Shown here piece after piece: positions 1 to 5,075 of a stretch of DNA of 8,328 nucleotides. The number at the start of each line of letters is the position of its first letter. The first letter of the stretch is position 1. Position numbers and translations under genes: made by a program. This stretch comes from Candidatus Dormiibacterota bacterium (GTDB lineage Bacteria > Chloroflexota > Dormibacteria > UBA8260 > Bog-877), in assembly GCA_003164475.1 (NCBI GenBank), contig PLTL01000282.1:1-8328 (forward strand). The letters run 5' to 3'. The notes under the pieces are model-generated. The model saw only the letters and a program-made list of their open reading frames with translations. It did not search any database and had not been told where the DNA came from.

Positions 1-857
1 CCACGGCGTTCCTGATCGGCATCGCCATCACCAGTAGCTATCGTCGCGCTGAGCGGATCGGGATCGCGCTGGGGCTGGTCGAGCTGGTCTTCGTGCCCGC
101 CGTCATCATGGCGCATCCCAGCCTGCACGCCATCGGACTAGGGCTGGAACATCTGCCCCTTCAGAACCATTCGTACCTGTTCCTCCTCGCAGCCAACGTC
201 GGTGCCGTGGTCATGCCGTGGATGATCTTCTACCAGCAAGGTGCGGTGGTCGACAAAGGGCTGCGGCCTCAGAGCATCTCCAGTGAGCGACGCGACACGG
301 CGGTCGGCGCGATCCTCACCCAGTTGATCATGATCATGATGGTGCTCGCGTTCGCCGCCACGGTGGGGCGATCCCACCCGGGGGCGACGCTCCGCACCGT
401 GACGGAGATGTCGGCGGCCCTGCATCCCTTCCTCGGGGCGTTTGCAGCGAAGGTCCTCCTTGGAGCCGCGGTTCTGGGCGCCGCCCTGGTCGCGGCCCTC
501 GTGGCGTCGCTCGCCGGCGCCTGGGGGATCTCCGAGGTCTTCGGATGGAGCCACACCCTCAACGAGCGGCCGAATCGCCGGACCGCGAAGTTCTACACCA
601 CCTACAGTCTGGCCCACGTCCTCGGCGCAGTGATCGTGCTTCTCAGCTTGGATCTCGTCAACCTGGTGATCGACGTGGAGGTGATGAACGCTCTGCTCCT
701 GCCCATCGTGCTTGGCTTTCTGTTGGTTCTCGAGGCGCGAGCGCTGCCGGACGAGTATCGAACGCACGGTGTTCGCCGGGTCATCTCAACCGGGGTCTGC
801 CTAGCCGTCATCGGCTTTGGCCTCTTCACTGTGCCCGTAGCGCTCGGATGGCTGTAG
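1..857 (+). CDS. NRAMP-family divalent metal transporter, 5' end missing
   Basis: The reading frame is open from base 3 to a TAG at 855-857, so the gene begins left of the window. The GTG at 93 is internal. About 284 residues are visible, against roughly 410-420 for a whole NRAMP (SLC11) protein. It is very hydrophobic, with about seven membrane segments. The best mark is the segment at visible residues 65-85, NVGAVVMPWMIFYQQ followed by AVVDKG, which corresponds to NRAMP helix 6. The metal-ligand methionine and following proline (MP) are kept, but the histidine of the common MPH motif is Trp. Family members move Mn2+, Fe2+ or related ions inward with protons across the cytoplasmic membrane. 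The Trp variant occurs in a divergent NRAMP branch, so the ion moved is uncertain. Helix 1, with its DPGN motif, lies outside the window. The gene converges on the next one. Confidence 0.88.
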   Translation, partial: TAFLIGIAITSSYRRAERIGIALGLVELVFVPAVIMAHPSLHAIGLGLEHLPLQNHSYLFLLAANVGAVVMPWMIFYQQGAVVDKGLRPQSISSERRDTAVGAILTQLIMIMMVLAFAATVGRSHPGATLRTVTEMSAALHPFLGAFAAKVLLGAAVLGAALVAALVASLAGAWGISEVFGWSHTLNERPNRRTAKFYTTYSLAHVLGAVIVLLSLDLVNLVIDVEVMNALLLPIVLGFLLVLEARALPDEYRTHGVRRVISTGVCLAVIGFGLFTVPVALGWL

Positions 858-882
858 CCGCCACCGGCCCCACCCACAGCGA

Positions 883-925
883 GGCTGTCGCCGGGCGACT
901 GCCGCCGGCTCCGGTTTGCCACCGG
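883..925. terminator. Candidate bidirectional terminator between convergent genes
   Basis: Two hairpins lie in the 99 bases between two converging stop codons. The first is GGC-t-GTCGC, loop cgg, GCGAC-t-GCC (883-903), interrupted by one T-T mismatch. The second is CCGGT, loop ttgcc, ACCGG (911-925). Neither has a T-tract, which is common for high-GC Gram-positive terminators. The position between converging genes is the main support. Confidence 0.4.
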
Positions 926-956
926 GCGAGCGGCTGAGTGACACCATCTGGCTGGG

Positions 957-1970
957 TCAGACGGGCTGGGATCCATCGATCACGGCTCTGAAGCTGTCGA
1001 AAGCGGGCATCCGGCATCCGAATTCGCGTCCGGTGTCGCGCACGGAGTGGTAGGCGACGGCAATCTCTCTGCGGTCGCTCAGGGCGTGGGCCATGCAGCG
1101 TCGGTGGTACTCACTGTGGACGCCTGCGAACCTGTACAGGTGACCCGTCAGCCAGGCTCTGAAACGTCCCGAGACTCCGCGGCCGTCATCCAAGAAGATC
1201 CGCGCTTCCGGAAACCGCTCCAGGACCACACCTCGTGCCGCACAGATATTGAGGGCCTCGTGGACGGCCAAGAGCATGCGCCGAAAGACTTCCCTGTCGT
1301 TGACCACCGCCCTTGCGCTTCCGGCTTCGACCAGCGCCGGCCACATGGCGGCGTTGAGCGCGTATTGAAGCCAATGCCACTGCAGAATATCGGACTCGTG
1401 CGCCGGTGCCAGGCCGGCACCAGAGAACACTTCGCGAATTGACTGTGCCCGCCCCTCAGCCGCAGAGCGGACGGCTCCCAGTGGAAGGACAGGTTTGATC
1501 GCGACCGTCAGCTTCCCACCGGCCCGTGAACCGCCGGCGACTGCGTCTGCGAGAACGTAGTTGCCATGAGGGAGTGCCTGATCAAGGGGGCCTGGACCCG
1601 CCCAGTTCGCCGTGAAGATCACCGTGGTGAAGGCCGATGGCATTCCAGTGAGGCTCTGGAGCACGTCCGCCAGCTGATACAAGCGAACCGGGACCAGCAC
1701 GAATGCGATATCGGGGGGAAGTGCTTCCACCACGTTGTAGTGATACAGCTGCCGGCGGTGGCGTCTGCGGCCTCGGCGCAGATCCAGCCAGTCCACTTCA
1801 AGCAGCGAGTCCCTGGCGGTGGCCGTTCCGGGGCGCACCAAGTGAGTCACCGCGCAACCCTGTTCCCGCAGCAGCGCTGCGTAGATGGTGCCGATGACGC
1901 CGGTGCCCACAACCGCCACCGGGGGCTGCCTGCCCTGGCATGGCCCTCGGGTTGGCTCCTCAGCCTCCAC
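957..1970 (-). CDS. Ketopantoate reductase-like (ApbA/PanE family) NADP-dependent oxidoreductase
   Basis: From the GTG at 1970 this gives 337 residues, close to the family's usual 300-340. Residues 18-27 (VAVVGTGVIG) form the Rossmann dinucleotide loop. The C-terminal part (about 196-333) looks like the helical ApbA C-terminal domain, with ALNAAMWPAL at 204-213 and REIAVAYHSV at 301-310. Classical members reduce ketopantoate to pantoate with NADPH in coenzyme A synthesis. Aligned from memory to E. coli PanE, the catalytic Lys176 position is Gln202 and Asn184 is Trp210, while Asn180 (Asn206) and Glu256 (Glu302) are kept. The true substrate is therefore doubtful. The frame is open up to a farther start at 2150, but that stretch encodes transposase-like sequence, so I reject it. 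The GTG at 1970 has GGAG four bases upstream and a TATAAA nine bases upstream. The GTG at 1919 would cut just before the Rossmann strand and has no ribosome binding site. Confidence 0.8.
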   Translation of the reverse strand: MEAEEPTRGPCQGRQPPVAVVGTGVIGTIYAALLREQGCAVTHLVRPGTATARDSLLEVDWLDLRRGRRRHRRQLYHYNVVEALPPDIAFVLVPVRLYQLADVLQSLTGMPSAFTTVIFTANWAGPGPLDQALPHGNYVLADAVAGGSRAGGKLTVAIKPVLPLGAVRSAAEGRAQSIREVFSGAGLAPAHESDILQWHWLQYALNAAMWPALVEAGSARAVVNDREVFRRMLLAVHEALNICAARGVVLERFPEARIFLDDGRGVSGRFRAWLTGHLYRFAGVHSEYHRRCMAHALSDRREIAVAYHSVRDTGREFGCRMPAFDSFRAVIDGSQPV

Positions 1971-1979
1971 CTCGCTCCG

Positions 1980-1985
1980 TTTATA
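1980..1985 (-). promoter_or_regulatory. Candidate -10 element of the reductase-like gene
   Basis: On the - strand TATAAA (1985 down to 1980) stands nine bases before the chosen GTG. That spacing would start transcription almost at the start codon, giving a leaderless or near-leaderless mRNA. The expected -35 position (TCGCTG) is a poor match. Such a short AT-rich hexamer is conspicuous in this GC-rich sequence, but it is a short motif and unproven. Confidence 0.35.
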
Positions 1986-2129
1986 CTCCCGCAGGCTTGG
2001 TCCAGCGATGTGCTGGTCGGCGACACGGCTGGCCGTGGCAGTTCGTTCGCCGGCAGTTGGCGACCGGTTTGCCGGACCGTGGGGCGGCCGGAGCCGTGTC
2101 TTGGGGGCTCCGGTTCGCGAGGTGGGTGG

Positions 2130-2291
2130 GAGGCTGACGGGCGTGAGCATCCCCAGGGACCTGTGCCTTCGGGTGCGGTCGTGGGCTATCTCTGGGTATT
2201 CCCAGGGTGCAGAGGACAGCTCGATCCGGGTGCGCCACTTCTGCCGGTTGAGCAGGTCGGTCTGTAGCTGGCAGCAGAACGGCTCGAGTTC
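2130..2291 (-). pseudogene. Remnant of an IS3-type transposase (integrase C-terminal end)
   Basis: Read on the - strand, this stretch gives a peptide with QTDLLNRQKWRTRIELS, then WEYPEI, then TRRHRSLGMLTPV. This matches, from memory, the conserved end of IS3-family DDE integrases (consensus like QTELLNR..WRTRIELA.AIFEYIE..HNR.RRHSSLGMLTP). Only about 54 codons are recognisable. Upstream of 2291 the frame no longer resembles the expected DNA-strand-transfer region with its NA.ESFW motif, and the catalytic Asp and Glu region is absent. It is a decayed fragment and not an active element. It runs in the same frame, with no intervening stop, into the reductase-like gene, so a start at 2150 (the Met of LGMLTP) would create a false N-terminal extension. 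No terminal inverted repeats or target duplication were found. Confidence 0.75.
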
Positions 2292-2358
2292 TCCCCGGCC
2301 CTTCTGGGCGGGTGCGGAGCTCCCGCATGACTTGGATCGACCGGAGGGGTCCCGTCAG

Positions 2359-2393
2359 GGGGTCACCTGACCGTGAGGACGTGGGGTGACCCC
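2359..2393. repeat. 9-bp perfect inverted repeat, 17-base loop
   Basis: GGGGTCACC (2359-2367) is the exact reverse complement of GGTGACCCC (2385-2393). It lies about 70 bases beyond the transposase remnant and about 80 bases before the small-gene promoter. It may be a terminator, an operator, or debris of the former insertion element. No T-tract follows on either strand. Confidence 0.45.
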
Positions 2394-2471
2394 GGGCTGG
2401 CTCCGGTGGGGTGGGGGTGAGAGTTCCCGATGAGGAGTCCGGTACAGCCTGACCTTCCCTGCTCAAGCGGG

Positions 2472-2501
2472 TTGACTCCAGGCCCCAGCCTGGCGTAGCC
2501 T
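2472..2501 (+). promoter_or_regulatory. Candidate promoter of the small membrane protein gene, with a palindrome in the spacer
   Basis: TTGACT (2472-2477, five of six to the -35 consensus) and TAGCCT (2496-2501, fits TANNNT) are 18 bases apart. The spacer begins with an inverted repeat, CCAGGC-ccca-GCCTGG (2478-2493). A dyad filling the spacer directly after the -35 is the arrangement of promoters controlled by MerR-family activators, whose spacers are usually 19-20 bases. The expected start would be near 2508, about 157 bases before the ATG at 2665. No merR-like gene is in the window. Confidence 0.4.
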
Positions 2502-2514
2502 GCCGCGCCGTGAA

Positions 2515-2528
2515 GGTCGACGTCGACC
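2515..2528. promoter_or_regulatory. Perfect 14-bp palindrome, candidate operator
   Basis: GGTCGACGTCGACC equals its own reverse complement with no spacer. It lies about 7-20 bases after the predicted transcription start of the promoter at 2472-2501, a usual place for a repressor to block transcription. Confidence 0.35.
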
Positions 2529-2579
2529 GGCCGGAACTGAATGGTCGGTCCCCGCGCTGCGGCAGGTGGTTCGGGGCCG

Positions 2580-2657
2580 GGCCTTGCACCGCGCGCCGCT
2601 CTGCGGCCAGCTGCCGTGGGCTGGCTTCCCGGGGGTGGCGGGTGCAAGCCGAGGAGG
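2580..2657 (+). promoter_or_regulatory. Structured 5' leader abutting the ribosome binding site of the small gene
   Basis: GGC-c-TTGCACC (2580-2590) can pair with GGTGCAAGCC (2641-2650), giving ten pairs with one bulged C. The 50-base interior holds a second hairpin, GCCAGC (2606-2611) with GCTGGC (2620-2625). The outer stem ends at 2650 and the ribosome binding site GAGGAGG occupies 2651-2657 directly beside it, so folding could affect translation. It does not match any riboswitch class I can recall, including cobalamin and cyclic-dinucleotide types. Confidence 0.4.
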
Positions 2658-2664
2658 GCAGGGG

Positions 2665-2862
2665 ATGACGTCCGACAGGGCGAAGGCGCAGGCGAAGGCG
2701 CGGGCACAGGCGCGGGCACAGGCGCGGGCACAAGCGCGGCCGCCGGCCAAGGCGCAGGCCAGGCCTGCGAGGAGGGGGAGGCCGCTTCTGGGCGGCCTCA
2801 TCCTCTTGGTCGGGCTGATCCTGGCGTTCCTGCTGGCCGCCCTGCTGTTTGGCCGCCTCTAG
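2665..2862 (+). CDS. Small basic repeat-containing single-pass membrane protein
   Basis: The 65-residue product is not recognised as a known family. The ATG at 2665 follows a near-perfect ribosome binding site, GAGGAGG (2651-2657), seven bases away. The frame is also open upstream to a GTG at 2566, but that start has no such site. Residues 5-25 alternate alanine with Lys, Gln or Arg, with the repeat AQAR from 14 to 25. PP (26-27) and a second basic stretch to about 39 (RRGR) follow. Residues 41-62 are an unbroken Leu/Ile/Val/Ala/Phe membrane helix, and the chain ends GRL. A short positive N-terminus before one C-terminal helix suggests a tail-anchored protein with its basic part in the cytoplasm. 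This part might touch nucleic acid, lipid head groups or a partner protein, but that is inference. The gene appears monocistronic, with its own leader and promoter. Chance coding in GC-rich repeat DNA is the main alternative. Confidence 0.6.
   Translation: MTSDRAKAQAKARAQARAQARAQARPPAKAQARPARRGRPLLGGLILLVGLILAFLLAALLFGRL
2698..2739 (+). repeat. 12-bp tandem repeat inside the small membrane protein gene
   Basis: Three copies of GCGCGGGCACAG (2698-2709, 2710-2721, and 2722-2733 with the last base A) and a half copy (2734-2739) stand head to tail in frame. Each encodes Ala-Arg-Ala-Gln. Slippage could change copy number in steps of four residues without shifting the frame. Confidence 0.85.
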
Positions 2863-2982
2863 GCCTGGGCGACCTACGAGCTGTCTCTCCGGGGGGCAGC
2901 CCTGAGCCGAACGTGCCGGGGGATGGCTGGTCGGCGGGAGTGTGGCCAGGGTTCGCTTCTCGGAGATCAGGGTCGAGGTCTT

Positions 2983-2999
2983 GAGGCCTCCTAGGCCTC
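2983..2999. terminator. Candidate hairpin terminator after the small gene
   Basis: GAGGCCT, loop CCT, AGGCCTC is a perfect 7-bp stem about 120 bases past the stop at 2862. No T-tract follows (next bases ccctctgggc). It could serve as a U-less terminator or be a protein site. Its distance from the stop lowers confidence. Confidence 0.3.
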
Positions 3000-3212
3000 C
3001 CTCTGGGCGCGGAATCGAAGCGGATCGGTCCATCGGGGGCGCTGGTGAGATCAGCGGCGGTTCGAGCCGTCCAACGGCGACTTCGTTGAACCGACCACAG
3101 GACAACCTCGTCAGCTCTGCAAGTTGAGATCTGCCTGGCTCCCATGGGTTGACACGCACTCATCTCGCCTGGAGCTCCGGTGGGTCACGCTGCACCCGTT
3201 CAGACCCGAGCA

Positions 3213-3231
3213 GCAGCCGGCCGTTGGCTGC
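3213..3231 (-). terminator. Candidate tetR terminator
   Basis: GCAGCC, loop ggccgtt, GGCTGC lies about 45 bases downstream of the tetR stop. A weaker 5-bp hairpin, CGCTC/GAGCG (3251-3267), lies closer to the stop. Neither has a U-tract. Confidence 0.3.
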
Positions 3232-3275
3232 ATGCACCTCTTGCCGATGCCGCTCCTTGGAAGAGCGTGCGCCGG

Positions 3276-3857
3276 CTAGTTGCCGTCTCCGACCAACGCC
3301 AGAGCAACGTCCATCGCGGCCGCCCCGAACTGCTCGGCGGTTTGCTCGATGCCGAGCGCCGGCAGCGCGCCCGCCACCGGCGCGAGGTTGCCCAGGTAGA
3401 CAGCGACCAGGGCGAGCACCGCGCGCACTTGCTGGCGCGGCTCGGCGTCCGGGTCGACGATAGCGGTGAAGAGCCCGAGCATCCGGCGCTGTGTCTGCTC
3501 GCCCTCCTCCGGGTGGTAGCGCATGGCTGGCTGGTTCTCCTGCGCGAAGCGGACCCAGCGGCTCCACGGTCCCTGGAGGAGCACCGCGACCCGTCTCAGG
3601 ACCTCCTGGCGGGTCTCCGTGGTCCGCGGCTGTGACTGGGCCCAGGCCACGAGCTCGTCGAGCGGGGCGAGCAGACTCTCCATGATCCCGGCCAGGAGCG
3701 CCTCTTTGGAGGAGAAGTGGTAGTAGAGGGAGGCCTTCTTGATTCCCAGCCGCTCGGCGATCTCCCGTAGGGAGGTCTTGTCGTAGCCCTGCTCGGTGAA
3801 GAGCTCGAGGGCGACCTCGATGGCTCGCTCCCGGGTGTCAGTGTGTCGCGGACTCAT
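3276..3857 (-). CDS. TetR-family transcriptional regulator
   Basis: The 193-residue length is normal for the family. Residues 9-55 are a clear TetR DNA-binding domain: TRERAIEVALELF as first helix, then SLREIAERLGIKKASLYYHF (29-48) as the helix-turn-helix, then SSKEALL. The rest (56-193) is a variable ligand-binding and dimer domain whose effector cannot be read from sequence. The ATG at 3857 has a modest GGA nine bases upstream and begins just before the conserved domain. The gene is divergent from the leader-drrA-drrB unit with about 115 bases between start codons. This is the classic arrangement in which a TetR repressor shuts off an efflux pump until the pump's substrate binds it. It likely also represses itself, since the candidate operator overlaps its own promoter region. 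Confidence 0.93.
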   Translation of the reverse strand: MSPRHTDTRERAIEVALELFTEQGYDKTSLREIAERLGIKKASLYYHFSSKEALLAGIMESLLAPLDELVAWAQSQPRTTETRQEVLRRVAVLLQGPWSRWVRFAQENQPAMRYHPEEGEQTQRRMLGLFTAIVDPDAEPRQQVRAVLALVAVYLGNLAPVAGALPALGIEQTAEQFGAAAMDVALALVGDGN

Positions 3858-3865
3858 CGCGTCTG

Positions 3866-3871
3866 ATCCTA
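3866..3871 (-). promoter_or_regulatory. Candidate -10 of tetR
   Basis: TAGGAT on the - strand fits TANNNT and stands eight bases before the tetR ATG, implying a very short or leaderless transcript. The -35 position is a weak match. The palindrome at 3879-3890 would fall between the two elements. Confidence 0.3.
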
Positions 3872-3878
3872 TCTGTCC

Positions 3879-3890
3879 TGACCTGGGTCA
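3879..3890. promoter_or_regulatory. Candidate TetR operator
   Basis: TGACC-tg-GGTCA is an inverted repeat midway between the tetR start and the drr promoter, ending five bases before the -35 TTGACG. A dimeric repressor here could cover both promoters. Known TetR sites are often longer than 12 bp, so this may be only the core. Confidence 0.4.
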
Positions 3891-3895
3891 CCTAC

Positions 3896-3925
3896 TTGAC
3901 GGCAGGTTGTCCATGGCTCTATCCT
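3896..3925 (+). promoter_or_regulatory. Candidate promoter of the leader-drrA-drrB operon
   Basis: TTGACG (3896-3901, five of six) and TATCCT (3920-3925, four of six and TANNNT) are separated by 18 bases. The predicted start near 3932 leaves a leader of about 40 bases before the ATG at 3973. Confidence 0.5.
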
Positions 3926-3972
3926 TAGCGGCATGGTACACCAACCGGGCGACAGGTAGAGAAGGTAGCAGG

Positions 3973-4110
3973 ATGGGCACGAGGATGACGACCACAGGAT
4001 GCCACCGCCGGTGGACCCTCTTCGGCCTCGGCGGCGAGGCCACCCGCCGGCTGACCAGGGCTGGCACGGCGCTGGCTGCGACTTCGGATCGCGCTCCCAC
4101 GCGGCCATGA
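3973..4110 (+). CDS. 45-residue leader ORF translationally coupled to the ABC ATPase gene
   Basis: The ATG at 3973 follows AGAAGG (3960-3965) by seven bases, the best ribosome binding site in the operon. The TGA at 4108-4110 overlaps the ATPase start as ATGA. The ATPase gene has no visible ribosome binding site of its own, so ribosomes finishing this ORF probably restart there. Third codon positions are about 80% G or C, like a real gene in this genome. The product begins MGTRMTTTGCHRRW, is basic, has no membrane segment, and matches nothing I recognise. It might be a regulatory leader peptide whose translation sets pump expression, or a small protein with its own role. A second in-frame ATG at 3985 is a less likely start. 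Confidence 0.5.
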   Translation: MGTRMTTTGCHRRWTLFGLGGEATRRLTRAGTALAATSDRAPTRP

Positions 4111-5075
4111 CCGCTCCCGCCATCTCGGCAGAGCACCTCGCCCGCTCATTCGGCTCCACCCGCGCCCTGGTGGATGTCAGCCTCGACGTTCCGGCGGGCA
4201 GCGTGTGCGCGCTTCTGGGCCGCAACGGTGCCGGCAAGACCACGGCGGTCCGCATCCTCACGACCCTGCTCCCCGCTGACGGCGGCCATGCCCTGGTCGA
4301 TGGTCTCGACGTTGCCACCCATGCGGACCAGGTGCGGACCAGGATCGGGGTGACCGGCCAGACCGCAACCATGGACGAGCTGCTGACGGGGTCCGAGAAC
4401 CTTGAGACCATCGGGCGCTTCTGCCACCTGGGGGCGGCCGCCTCGCGCCGGCGCGCGGATGAGCTGCTCCACCAGTTTGATCTCGTCGGTGCCGGCAAGC
4501 AGCTGGTGAAGCACTACTCGGGCGGCATGGTGCGGCGCCTCGATCTTGCCGCCAGCCTGGTCGCCGAGCCCGAGGTGCTCTTCCTCGACGAACCCACCAC
4601 CGGATTGGACCCGGTCGGCCGTGGCGAGGTGTGGGCCTCGATCCGCACCCTGGTCGCGGGCGGCACCACGGTACTGCTGACGACGCAGTACCTGGACGAA
4701 GCCGACCGGCTCGCCGACACCATCGTCGTCATCGACCGTGGCCTCGTTGTGGCGCAGGGAACTCCAGAGCAGCTCAAGGCGTCGATCGGGCGGCCATTTG
4801 TCCGGGTCGCGCTGGCCGGGGCTGACGCCGCCACCGTGGAGCGGGTCCGGCAGCTTCTCGGCCGGGAGGCCGAGGTCCATGGACGATCGGTGAGCGCGCC
4901 TGCCGATAACGGTCTGGTCACCCTCGGCGAGGTGGTGGCGCAGCTCCGCCAGCTGGGTGTGCCCATCGATGAGGTCGGACTGGAGCTTCCAAGCCTCGAC
5001 GAGGTCTTCACCACGGTAACCGACCACTCCGCGAACGCCGGCCGGATGGCGACAACACAGGTGGACGAGTCATGA
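4107..5075 (+). CDS. DrrA-like ABC transporter ATP-binding protein
   Basis: This 322-residue protein is the cytoplasmic ATPase of an ABC-2 exporter and should drive the permease encoded next. Motifs in order: Walker A GRNGAGKTT (38-46), Q-loop Gln85, signature YSGGM (137-141), Walker B VLFLDEP (157-163), D-loop GLDP (166-169). The H-loop position is Gln194 in TTQYLDEAD where most ABC ATPases have His. This Gln is typical of the DrrA (daunorubicin resistance) group. An LDEVF motif sits near residues 297-301, also a DrrA C-terminal mark. The start at 4107 places the family's usual N-terminus; the frame is open to an ATG at 3999, but that extension is Pro/Arg-rich and unlike the family. Its stop overlaps the permease start as ATGA. 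The exported compound, likely a drug or hydrophobic metabolite, cannot be named. Confidence 0.93.
   Translation: MTAPAISAEHLARSFGSTRALVDVSLDVPAGSVCALLGRNGAGKTTAVRILTTLLPADGGHALVDGLDVATHADQVRTRIGVTGQTATMDELLTGSENLETIGRFCHLGAAASRRRADELLHQFDLVGAGKQLVKHYSGGMVRRLDLAASLVAEPEVLFLDEPTTGLDPVGRGEVWASIRTLVAGGTTVLLTTQYLDEADRLADTIVVIDRGLVVAQGTPEQLKASIGRPFVRVALAGADAATVERVRQLLGREAEVHGRSVSAPADNGLVTLGEVVAQLRQLGVPIDEVGLELPSLDEVFTTVTDHSANAGRMATTQVDES

Larger units (their letters stand above)
2863..3275. other. Gene-free stretch between the small membrane protein and tetR
   Basis: About 410 bases with no coding region I can defend. Long open frames on the - strand have no convincing ribosome binding site or protein-like pattern. 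The notable contents are two hairpins (2983-2999 and 3213-3231) and an isolated TTGACA (3149-3154) with no suitable -10. Confidence 0.5.

Noticed and set aside
138..767. 209-codon - strand open frame opposite the NRAMP gene
   Set aside because: His/Asp/Arg-rich shadow of a clearly real membrane protein gene, produced by GC-rich codon bias.
3058..3069. GGTTCGAGCC, resembling a tRNA T-arm
   Set aside because: The flanking bases do not form the five-pair T stem, and no anticodon or acceptor arm is present upstream.
3149..3154. Perfect TTGACA hexamer
   Set aside because: No TANNNT element lies 16-19 bases downstream and no gene follows on that strand.
1981..3159. 392-codon open frame on the - strand across the sparse region
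   Set aside because: It is Pro/Arg-rich and low in complexity, its RLCP repeat is simply the antisense of the 12-bp AQAR repeat, and it covers the transposase remnant in another frame. No ribosome binding site or family resemblance.
4107..5075. Missing H-loop histidine in the ATPase as a sign of inactivation
   Set aside because: Gln at this position in TTQYLDEAD is usual for DrrA-type ATPases, and all other motifs are intact.
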